Below are positions 18,395 to 28,687 of a stretch of DNA of 64,000 bases, piece after piece (position 1 is the stretch's first letter; the number at the start of each line of letters is the position of its first letter). The position numbers and the translations under genes were made by a program. Location of the stretch: NCBI RefSeq assembly GCF_900104265.1, contig NZ_FNJJ01000004.1, positions 124,001 to 188,000 of the forward strand. The letters run 5' to 3'. Source of the stretch: Ectopseudomonas guguanensis (GTDB lineage: Bacteria > Pseudomonadota > Gammaproteobacteria > Pseudomonadales > Pseudomonadaceae). Under the pieces are notes generated by a model. The model saw only the letters and a list, made by a program, of their open reading frames with translations. It had not been told where the DNA came from and made no database searches.

Positions 18395-18874
18395 ATGAAC
18401 CACCCAGCGCCCGCCGACGATTTTCGTATCCTGGTGATCGACGATCAGCCCGCCAACCTCGAACTGGTGGAACAGCTGCTGGCCCGCGAGGGCCTGCACA
18501 ACGTGCTCAGCTGCACCGACCCGGCCCAGGCGCTGGCCCTGTTCAGCAGCTTCGAGCCGGACCTGCTGATTCTCGATCTGCATATGCCCGGCCTGGACGG
18601 CTTCGCCGTGCTCGAACAGCTGCAGCGGCGCATTCCCGCCGACGATTACCTGCCGATTCTGGTGCTCACCGCCGACGCCACCCGCGAGGCCCGGCTGCGC
18701 GCCCTGGCACTGGGCGCACGCGACTTCATCAGCAAGCCGCTGGATGCCATCGAGACCCTGCTGCGGGTGTGGAATCTGCTGGAAACCCGCGCGCTGTATC
18801 GCCAGTTACGGCGCCTGCAACCCGATCAGCAGCCCTTGCGGGCCAGACCCATGGCGCTGGGCAACAGTAGCTGA
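18395..18874 (+). CDS. Stand-alone receiver-domain response regulator
   Basis: This 159-residue protein consists of one receiver domain (FRILVIDDQPANLELVEQLL, phospho-Asp in LLILDLHMPGLDGF, Lys in FISKPLDA) and a short helical tail of about 25 residues. It resembles the N-terminus of RpfG-type regulators but has no output domain. It probably relays or modulates the phosphate flow of the hybrid kinase just upstream, or binds a target protein. ATG 18395 follows the kinase stop by two bases. Confidence 0.88.
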   Translation: MNHPAPADDFRILVIDDQPANLELVEQLLAREGLHNVLSCTDPAQALALFSSFEPDLLILDLHMPGLDGFAVLEQLQRRIPADDYLPILVLTADATREARLRALALGARDFISKPLDAIETLLRVWNLLETRALYRQLRRLQPDQQPLRARPMALGNSS

Positions 18875-18879
18875 TCGCC

Positions 18880-19536
18880 TCAGAGCACCTGCTCCAGCGG
18901 CACGTGCAGGCGATCGTACAGCGCCTCGACCGCCGCGCGCGCCGAAGGCGCGATATAGCCGCCCTCCAGCGCCAGCACCTGGTAGATGCCGCGGCGCAGC
19001 ATGTCCTGGCTGAGGTTGTCCGGGCTGGCGCCCGCCGTGCAGAGAAAGCGCACCCAGGAGGTCATGATGATCCAGGCATTGAGCGTCAGCGCCTCGATCT
19101 GCGCCGGCGTCATCAACAGGATGCCGGCCTCGACGAAGCCCTGGTAGATCGACTGCGCCCCCACCAGGCAGCGCTGGGCGAAGGCGCGGTAACGCGCGGC
19201 CAGCTCGGCGTCGGACTCCAGCAGGTGCTCCAGGTCGCGGTGCAGGAAGCGGTAGTGCCACATCGCCGCCAGCAGCGCCTCCAGATAGAAGGTCTTGTCT
19301 TCCACCGTCAGCGCGCGGCCTTCGGGGCGGCGCAGAAAGCTGTCGACCTGCGCTTCGTACTGGGCGAACAGCTCGGCGATGATCATCTGCTTGTTGCGGA
19401 AGTGGTAATACAGATTGCCCGGCGAAATGCCCAGGTGCGCGGCGATGTGGTTGGTGGTGACGTTGCGCTCGCCCTGGCCGTTGAACAGGGCCAGGCTCTC
19501 GGCAACGATGCGGTCGCGGGTCTTGGGTGGCGCCAT
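18880..19536 (-). CDS. TetR-family transcriptional regulator
   Basis: This 218-residue regulator has the TetR helix-turn-helix at about residues 8-55 (TRDRIVAESLALFNGQG, then HIAAHLGISPGNLYYHFRNK). A ligand-binding helical C-terminal domain of the TetR_C-like type for this subgroup follows. The start at ATG 19536 puts the HTH at the usual distance; longer in-frame starts add a non-homologous leader. It is divergent from the aldehyde dehydrogenase gene, whose promoter carries a perfect-arm palindrome, and it is probably the repressor of that operon (PA0367-like arrangement). Confidence 0.9.
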   Translation of the reverse strand: MAPPKTRDRIVAESLALFNGQGERNVTTNHIAAHLGISPGNLYYHFRNKQMIIAELFAQYEAQVDSFLRRPEGRALTVEDKTFYLEALLAAMWHYRFLHRDLEHLLESDAELAARYRAFAQRCLVGAQSIYQGFVEAGILLMTPAQIEALTLNAWIIMTSWVRFLCTAGASPDNLSQDMLRRGIYQVLALEGGYIAPSARAAVEALYDRLHVPLEQVL

Positions 19537-19671
19537 GACGCAGCTCGATCTCGACTTCAAAAGTGGCAAAGGTACAGGCGAAACAGCCGAAGTGTTACCC
19601 CTCGACGCACCCAAGAGGTTGCTGCTGGCCTTTGGTTAGGGTGCGACACGGGCAGTGACGCGGCATCCTAT

Positions 19672-19700
19672 TTGACACATTAGAGTAATTGCTCTAAAAA
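19672..19700 (+). promoter_or_regulatory. Sigma-70-type promoter with TetR operator, aldehyde dehydrogenase operon
   Basis: A perfect -35 TTGACA (19672-19677) is followed after 17 bases by TAAAAA (19695-19700). The spacer and -10 overlap the palindrome TTAGAG-TAATTG-CTCTAA (19680-19697), whose six-base arms match exactly. Binding there would block the polymerase. The divergent TetR gene starts about 145 bases away. Promoter and operator are inferred from sequence. Confidence 0.65.
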
Positions 19701-19746
19701 TCCAGCGCAGTCCCAAGCAGCCCGCTGGAACGTCGAGGAGAAACCC

Positions 19747-21177
19747 ATGGTCGCCGACATCGCCTACCTGCAGCAGAGCCAACAGCAGATCAACCAGCTG
19801 GACGCCACCTTCGCCCTGCAGCGCGCGGCCTTTGCCGCCAACCCGATGCCCTCGGCCGAGCAGCGTATCCAGTGGCTGAAATCCCTCAGCGAACTGCTGA
19901 CCGAGCAGCAGGATGCGCTGATCGCAGCGATTTCCCGGGACTTCAGCAATCGCTCGGCCGACGAGACCCTGCTCGCCGAGCTGATGCCCAGCCTGCATGG
20001 CATCCATTACGCGTCCAGGCGCATCAGGAAGTGGATGAAGCCCTCGCGGCGCAGCGTCGGCCTGCAGTTCATGCCCGCCGCAGCCAAGGTCATCTACCAG
20101 CCGCTGGGCGTGGTCGGCATCATCGTGCCGTGGAACTACCCGCTGTTTCTCGCCATCGGCCCGCTGACCGGCGCGCTGGCCGCCGGCAACCGGGTGATGA
20201 TCAAGATGAGCGAGTCCACCCCGGCCACCTCGCAGCTGGTCAAGGACCTGCTGGCGCGCGTCTTCCCCGAGGACCTGGTCAGCGTCGCCCTGGGCGAGGC
20301 GGAAGTCGGCATGGCCTTCTCCAAGCTGCCGTTCGACCACCTGCTGTTCACCGGCGCCACCAGCATCGGCCGGCACGTGATGCGCGCCGCCGCCGAGAAC
20401 CTCACTCCGGTGACTCTGGAGCTGGGCGGCAAGTCGCCGGCCATCGTTTCCGCCGACGTGCCGCTGGACCACGCCGCCGAGCGCATCGCTTTCGGCAAGA
20501 CCCTCAACGCCGGGCAGACCTGTGTGGCGCCTGACTATGTGCTGGTGCCCAGAGACCGGGTGGAGGGCTTCGTCGCCGCCTATCGCCAGGTGGTGCAGCG
20601 CTTCTACCCACAGCTCAAGGACAACCCCGACTACACCGCGATCATCAACGAGCGCCAGTTGGCGCGCCTCAACGGCTACCTGCAGGATGCCCAGACCAAG
20701 GGCGCCCGGATCATCCCGCTGTATCCCGAAGCACAGGGCCGACGCTTGCCGCAGAGCCTGCTGCTGGACGTCAACGACGACATGAAGCTGATGCAGGACG
20801 AGATCTTCGGCCCGCTGCTGCCGGTGGTGCCCTATGACCGCATCGAAGACGCCTTCGCCTACGTCAACGCCCGGCCGCGCCCGCTGGCGCTGTACTACTT
20901 CGGCTACGACAAGCGCGAGCAGCAACGCGTGCTGCACGAAACCCACTCCGGCGGCGTATGCCTGAACGACACCCTGCTGCACGTGGCCCAGGACGACATG
21001 CCGTTCGGTGGTGTCGGCCCGTCGGGCATGGGCCACTACCACGGCCACGAAGGCTTCCTGACCTTCAGCAAGGCCAAGGGGGTGTTCATCAAGCAGCGCT
21101 TCAACGCCGCGCGGCTGATCTACCCGCCCTATGGCAAGACGATCCAGAAGCTGGTCTACAAGCTGTTCGTACGCTGA
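19747..21177 (+). CDS. Aldehyde dehydrogenase, coniferyl aldehyde dehydrogenase-like
   Basis: This 476-residue NAD(P)-dependent aldehyde dehydrogenase has Glu225 in TLELGGKSP and the catalytic Cys259 in NAGQTCVAPDYV. Other landmarks are the cofactor motif FTGATSIGRHV and the C-terminal FGGVGPSGMGHYHG. The shorter length and the C-terminal tail (LIYPPYGKTIQKLVYKLFVR, hydrophobic/basic) place it with coniferyl-type and membrane-associated fatty-aldehyde dehydrogenases (PA0366-like). It is under the palindromic operator and precedes a Tat-signal protein and a GMC oxidoreductase, so it probably oxidises the aldehyde made by the latter. The natural substrate is not known. Confidence 0.88.
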   Translation: MVADIAYLQQSQQQINQLDATFALQRAAFAANPMPSAEQRIQWLKSLSELLTEQQDALIAAISRDFSNRSADETLLAELMPSLHGIHYASRRIRKWMKPSRRSVGLQFMPAAAKVIYQPLGVVGIIVPWNYPLFLAIGPLTGALAAGNRVMIKMSESTPATSQLVKDLLARVFPEDLVSVALGEAEVGMAFSKLPFDHLLFTGATSIGRHVMRAAAENLTPVTLELGGKSPAIVSADVPLDHAAERIAFGKTLNAGQTCVAPDYVLVPRDRVEGFVAAYRQVVQRFYPQLKDNPDYTAIINERQLARLNGYLQDAQTKGARIIPLYPEAQGRRLPQSLLLDVNDDMKLMQDEIFGPLLPVVPYDRIEDAFAYVNARPRPLALYYFGYDKREQQRVLHETHSGGVCLNDTLLHVAQDDMPFGGVGPSGMGHYHGHEGFLTFSKAKGVFIKQRFNAARLIYPPYGKTIQKLVYKLFVR

Positions 21178-21219
21178 ACAACGCGGGCAGCGCCCGTTTT
21201 ACGCCTGGTGACAACAACA

Positions 21220-21765
21220 ATGAACGACACCACCCTCAACGCGCCGCAACTGTCGCGGCGCAATCTGCTCAAGGTCGGCCTGCTGGGCACGGCGCTGCTT
21301 GGCACCGCCGGGCTGACCGCGACGCTCAGCGGCTGTTCGGCCAGCACGCCGGCCAATGGTTACCTGATCCTGCGCAGCAGCGACCTGCCCTTTCTGCGCG
21401 CACTGATCCCGGTGATGCTCGACGGCGCCGTCAGTGCCGAGCAGATGCCGCAGGCCATCGACGGCACGCTGAAGAGCCTCGATACCAGCCTGGCGCACCT
21501 GTCGCCGGAAATGCTGAAACTCACCGTGCAGCTGTTCGACGTGCTCGCTCTGCCCCTCACCCGCGGCCCGCTGACCGGGGTCTGGGGCAGCTGGGACAAC
21601 GCCAGCGCCGATGACGTGCGCAACTTCCTCGCACGCTGGCAGAACAGCAGCCTGAGCCTGCTGCGCATGGGCCACGCCTCGCTGCTGCAACTGGTGATGA
21701 TGGCCTGGTACAGCCGCCAGGAGGCCTGGGCGCATTGCGGCTATCCGGGGCCGCCCACCGTATAA
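21220..21765 (+). CDS. Twin-arginine signal protein, partner of GMC oxidoreductase
   Basis: This 181-residue protein has a Tat signal (LSRRNLLKVGLLGTALLG, residues 10-27) and ends its leader in LSGCSA, so it could also be lipidated. The rest is helical with no catalytic motif. A small Tat-signal subunit next to a leaderless FAD oxidoreductase suggests hitch-hiker export of the pair, as in gluconate dehydrogenase-type complexes; this is inference. ATG 21220 was chosen over a GTG four codons upstream because it has GGTGA before it. It corresponds to PA0365. Confidence 0.75.
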   Translation: MNDTTLNAPQLSRRNLLKVGLLGTALLGTAGLTATLSGCSASTPANGYLILRSSDLPFLRALIPVMLDGAVSAEQMPQAIDGTLKSLDTSLAHLSPEMLKLTVQLFDVLALPLTRGPLTGVWGSWDNASADDVRNFLARWQNSSLSLLRMGHASLLQLVMMAWYSRQEAWAHCGYPGPPTV

Positions 21766-21785
21766 CGGCGCAACTGGAGAGATTT

Positions 21786-21846
21786 GTAGGGTGGGCTTCA
21801 GCCCACCAACCAGAGGACAGCTTTGGTGGGCTGAAGCCCACCCTAC
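21786..21846. repeat. REP pair, family A (rayT-associated core)
   Basis: Two copies of the 22-base core beginning GTAGGGTGGGCTTCAGC face each other (21786-21807 and 21825-21846). This is the same core as the copies that bracket the RAYT transposase gene at 52304-52831. It lies in the gap between the Tat-signal gene and the GMC oxidoreductase gene. Confidence 0.85.
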
Positions 21847-21863
21847 CCACTGTCGCGGATGCC

Positions 21864-21925
21864 GTAGGGTGCGCCTGCGCACCACCAAACGACGCGGGTA
21901 ATTCGGTGCGCGCGGCGCACCCTAC
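21864..21925. repeat. REP pair, family C
   Basis: Inverted copies of the GTAGGGTGCGCC core occur at 21864-21884 and 21905-21925, right after the family A pair, so two REP families are stacked in one gap. Confidence 0.8.
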
Positions 21926-21969
21926 CCGCCCCGTCTCGCTCGCTGTGAATGACAAGAAGAGAGCCTGAA

Positions 21970-23562
21970 ATGCCCGTACCCGATCTGTTCAAGCAAGGCC
22001 TGGCCAGGGGCTGGAAGACATACGACGGTTCGCGCCTGGAAAACGACCTGACCCTGGAAGCCGATGTCGCCATCGTCGGCAGCGGCGCCGGTGGCGGCAC
22101 CACGGCGGAAATCCTCAGCGCCGCCGGTTACAAGGTGCTGCTGATCGAGGAAGGTCCGCTCAAGACCAGCGACGACTTCAAGATGCGCGAGGCCGATGCC
22201 TACCCGACCCTCTATCAGGAGGGCATCGGGCGCATGAGCAAGGACGGCGCCATCACCATCCTACAGGGCCGCGCCGTTGGGGGCACCACGCTGGTCAACT
22301 GGACCAGCAGCTTCCGCACACCGCCGCAGACCCTGGCGCACTGGGCCGAGGTGCATGGAGTGAAGGGCCATGACGTCGAGTCCATGGCGCCCTGGTTCGA
22401 GAAGATGGAGCAGCGCCTGGGCGTGGCGCCCTGGGCGGTGCCACCGAATGCCAACAACGAGGTGCTGCGCAGCGGCTGCGACAAGCTCGGCTATCACTGG
22501 GCGCCGATCCCGCGCAACGTGCGCGGCTGCTGGAACCTCGGCTATTGCGGCATGGGCTGCCCGACCAACGCCAAGCAGTCGATGCTGGTCACCACCATCC
22601 CCGCCACCCTCGACGCCGGCGGCGAGCTGCTTTACCTGGCGCGCGCCGACAAGCTGCTGATCGAAGGCGACAAGGTGGTCGGCATCGACTGCCTGGGCAT
22701 GGACGAACGCTGCGTGGCGCCCAGCGGCAAGCGCATCCGGGTCAAGGCGCGGCATTACGTGCTGGCCGGCGGCGGCATCAATACGCCCGGCATCCTGCTG
22801 CGTTCCAATGCGCCCGACCCGCACCAGCGCGTCGGCCGGCGCACCTACCTGCACCTGGTGAACTTCTCCGCGGCGCAGTTCGAGCAGGTCATCAACCCCT
22901 TCTACGGTGCGCCGCAGTCGGTCTATTCGGATCATTTCCAGTGGGACGACGGCACCGACGGACGTCTCTCCTACAAACTGGAAGTGCCGCCGCTGCAACC
23001 GGCACTGACCGCCACCCTGCTCGGCGATTTCGGCCGCGAGAACGCCCTGCGCATGGCGCAGCTGCCGCATACCAACGTGATGCTCGCCCTGCTGCGCGAC
23101 GGCTTCCACCCGGATTGCGCCGAAGGCCGCGTGGAGCTGCGGGGCGACGGCAGCCCGGTGCTCGATTACCAGATGACCGATTACACCTGGGACGGCGTGC
23201 GCCGCGCCTACCTGACCATGGCGGAAATCCAGTTCGCCGCCGGCGCCAGGGCGGTGATGCCGACCCATGCCGATGCGCGTTACGTCGGCAGCTGGAAGGA
23301 GGCCCGGGACATGATCGAGAACCTCGACCTGGCGCTCTATCGCACCCGCCTGGGCAGTGCCCACGTGATGGGAGGCTGCGCCATGGGCGAGGATGCGCAG
23401 CAGGCGGTGGTCGACAGCCTCGGCCGCCACCATCACCTGGCCAACCTGTCGATCCACGACGGCTCGCTGTTCCCCACCAGCATCGGCGCCAACCCGCAGC
23501 TGTCGATCTATGGCCTGACCGCCAAGCTCGCCACCCTGCTGGGCGAACGCCTGAGGGCCTGA
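21970..23562 (+). CDS. GMC-family FAD oxidoreductase
   Basis: This 530-residue glucose-methanol-choline oxidoreductase has the FAD Rossmann motif VAIVGSGAGGGTTAEILSAAGY near residues 28-49, the GMC signature region QGRAVGGTTLVNWTSSF, VLAGGGINTPGILLRSNAP, and the C-terminal HVMGGCAMGEDAQ and GANPQLSIYGLTAKLA. It should oxidise an alcohol, passing electrons to a quinone or cytochrome. It has no signal of its own and follows a Tat-signal protein. It is in the same operon as the aldehyde dehydrogenase, and an alcohol-to-aldehyde-to-acid route is likely. It corresponds to PA0364. Confidence 0.9.
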   Translation: MPVPDLFKQGLARGWKTYDGSRLENDLTLEADVAIVGSGAGGGTTAEILSAAGYKVLLIEEGPLKTSDDFKMREADAYPTLYQEGIGRMSKDGAITILQGRAVGGTTLVNWTSSFRTPPQTLAHWAEVHGVKGHDVESMAPWFEKMEQRLGVAPWAVPPNANNEVLRSGCDKLGYHWAPIPRNVRGCWNLGYCGMGCPTNAKQSMLVTTIPATLDAGGELLYLARADKLLIEGDKVVGIDCLGMDERCVAPSGKRIRVKARHYVLAGGGINTPGILLRSNAPDPHQRVGRRTYLHLVNFSAAQFEQVINPFYGAPQSVYSDHFQWDDGTDGRLSYKLEVPPLQPALTATLLGDFGRENALRMAQLPHTNVMLALLRDGFHPDCAEGRVELRGDGSPVLDYQMTDYTWDGVRRAYLTMAEIQFAAGARAVMPTHADARYVGSWKEARDMIENLDLALYRTRLGSAHVMGGCAMGEDAQQAVVDSLGRHHHLANLSIHDGSLFPTSIGANPQLSIYGLTAKLATLLGERLRA

Positions 23563-23563
23563 G

Positions 23564-24495
<932 letters not shown>

Positions 24496-24503
24496 AGAGC
24501 ACT

Positions 24504-24552
24504 TGTGGGAGGCGCTTCAGCGGCGACTGTCGCGGCTAAAGCCCCTCCCACA
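24504..24552. repeat. REP-like inverted pair (TGTGGGAGGCGCTTCAGC type)
   Basis: Arms TGTGGGAGGCGCTTCAGC and GCTAAAGCCCCTCCCACA lie directly after coaD. This hairpin-forming repeat is of the kind common at Pseudomonas gene ends. It may double as a transcription terminator or mRNA stabiliser for coaD. Only one copy was seen in the window. Confidence 0.6.
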
Positions 24553-24572
24553 GATGCAGTACGGGCGCATGA

Positions 24573-24902
<330 letters not shown>

Positions 24903-25012
24903 CGCTTCCGAGGAGGCCGGCGGCCTCCCGCTTTCTCCGCGCCCGTTGTGCCCCCTCGCCCGAGCGAGGCTGTTAAGCTGCAAGCTTCCTTCAGCCGCCT
25001 CTGGTAGATCGC

Positions 25013-26671
25013 ATGTTGCGCAAACTCCTGCTATCGACCCTGCTGCTCGGCGCCAGCCTGCTGGCCCATGCCGCCCCGCAACAACCCGCCATTGCCACCG
25101 CTCACCCCGCCGCCACTGCCGCCGCGCAGCAGATGCTCGACGCCGGCGGCAATGCCTTCGACGCCGCCGTCGCCGCCAGTGCGGCCCTGGCCGTGGTCGA
25201 GCCCTACGGCTCGGGCCTGGGTGGCGGTGGTTTCTTCCTCCTGCGCAGTGGCGGTGACACGCCTGTCTACGATTTTCTCGACGCCCGCGAGCGTGCGCCG
25301 CTGGAAGCCAAGCCGGATCTCTACGTACGTGACGGCAAGGTGCAGCGCGAGCTGTCGCTCAATGGTGCGCTGGCCGCTGCCATTCCGGGGCTGCCGGCAG
25401 CCTTGGTCGAGCTGGCCGAGAAGCACGGCCGCCTGCCGCTGAAAAGCAGCCTGGCACCGGCGATTCGCCTGGCCAACGAGGGCTTCGCGGTCGATCGCGT
25501 CTACCGTGAGCGGGCGACCTGGCGCCTGGCAGCGCTGCGCGACGACGCCGAAAGCGCCCGCCTGTTCCTCGACCAGGGCGAGGTGCCGGCAGAAGGTTAC
25601 CGGCTGCGCCAGCCGGAGCTGGCGACCACCTTGCAGGCGCTGGCCGACCACGGCCGCGCCGGGTTCTATGGCGGCGAGCTGGGCAAGCGCCTGATCGCCG
25701 GCGTGCGCAAGGCAGGCGGCATCTGGAACGAGGACGATCTGGCGGAATATCGCGTGCAATGGCGCGCACCGCTGCGTTTCGCCCTCGAAGACGGCCGCGA
25801 GCTGATCAGCGCCCCACCACCTTCGGCCGGCGGCATCGCGCTGGCGCAGAGCCTGGCGATGCTGCAGCAACTGCCCTGGCGCGAGGCCGAGCCGGTGCAG
25901 CGCGTGCACTACGTGGTCGAGGCGCTGCGTCGTGCCTACCGTGACCGCGGCCTGCTCGGCGACCCAGACTTCGTCAAGAACCCGGTCGAGCAACTGCTTT
26001 CGCCGGGGCATCTGGCGGTACTGGCCGGCAGCATCGACCCCGAGCGCGCCACCCCCAGCGCCAGCCTGCCGACTGCCGGCACCTGGCACGAGGGCGACCA
26101 CACCACGCACTTCGCCGTGCTCGACACCGAAGGCAACGCGGTGGCCGCCACCCTGTCGATCAACCTGCCCTTCGGCGCCGCCTTCACCGTGCCCGGCACC
26201 GGTGTGCTGCTCAACGACGAGATGGACGATTTCGCTGCCGACGTGCAGGGCGCCAATGCCTACGGCCTGACCGGCAGCCAGGCCAACACCATCGCAGGCG
26301 GCAAGCGTCCGCTGTCATCGATGAGCCCGAGCTTTATCGAAAGCGTGGATGAGTTCGCCGCCTTCGGCACACCGGGTGGCAGCCGCATCCCCAGCATGGT
26401 GCTGCTGTCGATGCTGGAGTACCTGGACGAACAGCCCATCGCACGCTGGCCGACCGTGGCGCGCTATCACCACCAGTTCCTGCCGGATGTGATCGAGCAC
26501 GAGCCGGATACCTTCAGCGACGCGCAGATCGCCGAGCTGGAGAAACGCGGCCATGAACTCAAGCGCCTGGACCGGCAGTACGGCAATCAGCAGGTGCTGC
26601 TGTGGGACAAGGCCAGCGGCGAGGTGCAGGCGGCCAGCGATCCTCGCGGGATTGGCGAGGCGACGCCCTGA
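25013..26671 (+). CDS. ggt: Gamma-glutamyltranspeptidase
   Basis: The enzyme hydrolyses or transfers the gamma-glutamyl group of glutathione in the periplasm. The 552-residue precursor has a signal peptide (LLLSTLLLGASLLAHAA) and a long large-subunit region with the substrate arginine motif in DFLDARERAP. The autocatalytic cleavage site lies before Thr364 in HTTHFAVLD, which becomes the N-terminal nucleophile of the small subunit. The small subunit carries LNDEMDDF and GKRPLSSMSPS. It corresponds to PA0361. Confidence 0.93.
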   Translation: MLRKLLLSTLLLGASLLAHAAPQQPAIATAHPAATAAAQQMLDAGGNAFDAAVAASAALAVVEPYGSGLGGGGFFLLRSGGDTPVYDFLDARERAPLEAKPDLYVRDGKVQRELSLNGALAAAIPGLPAALVELAEKHGRLPLKSSLAPAIRLANEGFAVDRVYRERATWRLAALRDDAESARLFLDQGEVPAEGYRLRQPELATTLQALADHGRAGFYGGELGKRLIAGVRKAGGIWNEDDLAEYRVQWRAPLRFALEDGRELISAPPPSAGGIALAQSLAMLQQLPWREAEPVQRVHYVVEALRRAYRDRGLLGDPDFVKNPVEQLLSPGHLAVLAGSIDPERATPSASLPTAGTWHEGDHTTHFAVLDTEGNAVAATLSINLPFGAAFTVPGTGVLLNDEMDDFAADVQGANAYGLTGSQANTIAGGKRPLSSMSPSFIESVDEFAAFGTPGGSRIPSMVLLSMLEYLDEQPIARWPTVARYHHQFLPDVIEHEPDTFSDAQIAELEKRGHELKRLDRQYGNQQVLLWDKASGEVQAASDPRGIGEATP

Positions 26672-26692
26672 TGCGCACCGACCGCATGTGAC

Positions 26693-26753
26693 CGTAGCCC
26701 GGATGCAATCCGGGGAAATTGCCCAACCGCTGCCGGATTTCATCCGGGCTACG
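26693..26753. repeat. REP pair, family B
   Basis: A left copy GTAGCCCGGATGCAATCCGGG and a degenerate right copy ending CATCCGGGCTACG lie between the convergent ggt and Na/Pi cotransporter genes. The pair can form one long hairpin and may limit readthrough from both sides. Confidence 0.8.
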
Positions 26754-26760
26754 TCTTGCG

Positions 26761-28602
26761 TCAGGTGAGCCGGATCAGGCTCTCCTGCTCGTCACCGAAC
26801 TTGCGCAGCTCGCGGAACAGCGCCTGTTCGTTGCCCAGCATCAGCACGTTGCGCAGGCTCTGGAAGATGCGGCTGACATAGCCCAGATCGTTCATCAGCG
26901 AGCTGGTCTGCAGGCCATCGAGGTGGCCGTAACGCACCTCGCTGAACAGACGCTGGCGGAACTGCGCATCGAAGGTCGCTGCCTGCTCGTCCAGCCAGGC
27001 CAGACGCGAACGCCAGACCTCATCCTCCAGTTCGGCGCGAGCCAGCTCGCGCAGCTCATGCAAGGCCAGCAACAGGTGACGGCGCAATTCGACATAACAG
27101 GTGCGCGCGCCCGACGGCGGCTGCTCCAGGTAATGGCCGAGGTTCTTCTGCAGATGCTTGGCATCCTTGACCGCGTCCACCAGCTGCAGTGCCGCCAGCT
27201 GGCAACTGACCCAGAACTGCTGGTGCGCTTCGTCCATGGGCAGTTCCATACGCCCCATGAAGCTAAGCAGATCGCCGTACACGCCCTTGATATGACGGCG
27301 ATAGAGCTGGTCGGCGTCGAATCCCGCCTGCGCGGGTCTGGCCTGCAGCAACTGTTCGTCCGCCCTGGCCTGCGCCAGCTGCTCCACCGGCAGGTAGAGC
27401 GCATGGCAGATCACCTCCACGCTCAGGCGGCCAAGATGCCCCAGCTCCTGCACCACCGCGACGGACGCCGACTCCACCGAGTCCAGCGCACGCTCGTTGA
27501 GATAACGTGCCCGGGTCGGCTCGGGTTCGGCCACTTGCGCAGGCGCCACCTCGGCGATCAGCACCTGCGGCTCGGCCCGCTCCGGTAGCCAGCGGATCAA
27601 CAACTGCGCCAGGCGCCCCTGCAACGGCCAGAACAGCGCCACGCCCATGGCGTTGAACAGGGTGTGGAACATCGCCAGCTGGATCAGGCTGTTCTCGCCC
27701 AGGCCCAGTGGCTCGGCCAGCGCATGCACCAGCCAGGTCAGCGGCCCCAGCAGGCAGAAGGCGATAAAACCGGTGGTGATGTTGAACAGCACATGGGCAA
27801 GCGCCAGGCGCTGGCCGCTGCGATTGCCGCCGAGCGAGCCGACGAAGGCGGTGGTCACGCTGCTGCCGATGTTCGAGCCAATGGCGATGGCCAGGCTCTG
27901 CCCCAGCTCCAGTTGGCCGCTGGCCAGCGCGGCCAGGGTCAGCATCAAGGTGGCATGGCTGGACTGCAACACCACGGTAATGGCCATGCCGATGGCGGTG
28001 AACAGCAGCGCACCACGCCAGCCGACCTCCTGATAGCCGGTCATGTCCAGGCCGTCGCCGAAACTGGCGAAGCCATCCTTGATCTGGTCGATACCGAGAA
28101 AGATGAAGGCGATACCCAGCACGATGCGCCCGGCCGCCTTGCTCCTGGGCCCGAAGAAGCCGGCCAGCACGCCGAACACCAGCAACGGCAACGCCAACGG
28201 GCTGAGGCTGAGGTTCTGCCCTGCCATTGCCAGCAACCAGATACCGCTGGTGGCACCGAGATTGGCGCCGAAAAGGATGGCGATACCGCCGGCCAGCTGG
28301 ATCAGCCCGGTACTGATGAAGGCAATGGTTAGCAGCGACACCAGGGTGCTCGATTGCAGCAGCAGGGTGCCGCCGACGCCGAACAGCAGGCTCTTGAAGG
28401 GGGTCGAGGTGCTGTGTCCGAGTATCTGCTCCAGCTTGCTGCCGGCCAGCTGGCGCAGGCCCTCTTCCAGGCACTGCATACCGAACAGAAAGATCGCCAG
28501 GCCGGCGCACAGCTGCAACCAGCCCTGACTGAACCAGAACGAGGCGATCAGCCCCGCCGCCACCAGCAGCAACATCACCCAGCGCAGGTACTTGATTACC
28601 AC
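26761..28602 (-). CDS. Na/Pi-cotransporter family protein (NptA/YjbB-like)
   Basis: This 613-residue inner-membrane protein has two inverted Na-Pi repeats. The QSS motifs of this family appear as LLQSSTLVSLL (first) and VVLQSSHATLMLTL (second), in a membrane region of about nine helices (residues 1-310). The remaining 300 residues form a PhoU-like helical cytoplasmic domain (for example ALDSVESASVAVVQELGHLG). The probable role is sodium-coupled phosphate transport or export. The start MVIKYLRWVML is chosen because it begins the first helix. Confidence 0.9.
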   Translation of the reverse strand: MVIKYLRWVMLLLVAAGLIASFWFSQGWLQLCAGLAIFLFGMQCLEEGLRQLAGSKLEQILGHSTSTPFKSLLFGVGGTLLLQSSTLVSLLTIAFISTGLIQLAGGIAILFGANLGATSGIWLLAMAGQNLSLSPLALPLLVFGVLAGFFGPRSKAAGRIVLGIAFIFLGIDQIKDGFASFGDGLDMTGYQEVGWRGALLFTAIGMAITVVLQSSHATLMLTLAALASGQLELGQSLAIAIGSNIGSSVTTAFVGSLGGNRSGQRLALAHVLFNITTGFIAFCLLGPLTWLVHALAEPLGLGENSLIQLAMFHTLFNAMGVALFWPLQGRLAQLLIRWLPERAEPQVLIAEVAPAQVAEPEPTRARYLNERALDSVESASVAVVQELGHLGRLSVEVICHALYLPVEQLAQARADEQLLQARPAQAGFDADQLYRRHIKGVYGDLLSFMGRMELPMDEAHQQFWVSCQLAALQLVDAVKDAKHLQKNLGHYLEQPPSGARTCYVELRRHLLLALHELRELARAELEDEVWRSRLAWLDEQAATFDAQFRQRLFSEVRYGHLDGLQTSSLMNDLGYVSRIFQSLRNVLMLGNEQALFRELRKFGDEQESLIRLT

Positions 28603-28634
28603 CGCTTCTTCCTTTTCCCGGCGTTCAAACGCAA

Positions 28635-28669
28635 GCGGCCCCTCGCCTCATGAGGAGGCGAGAGGCCGC
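28635..28669 (-). terminator. Long hairpin after the 28688-29026 gene
   Basis: Fifteen-base arms (GCGGCCCCTCGCCTC and GAGGCGAGAGGCCGC) with one mismatch enclose a five-base loop. It lies 19 bases after the stop of the minus-strand exported protein gene and before the cotransporter start. The T-run is weak, so it may also be a structural mRNA end. Confidence 0.55.
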
Positions 28670-28687
28670 AACGAACCGATTAGCGAA

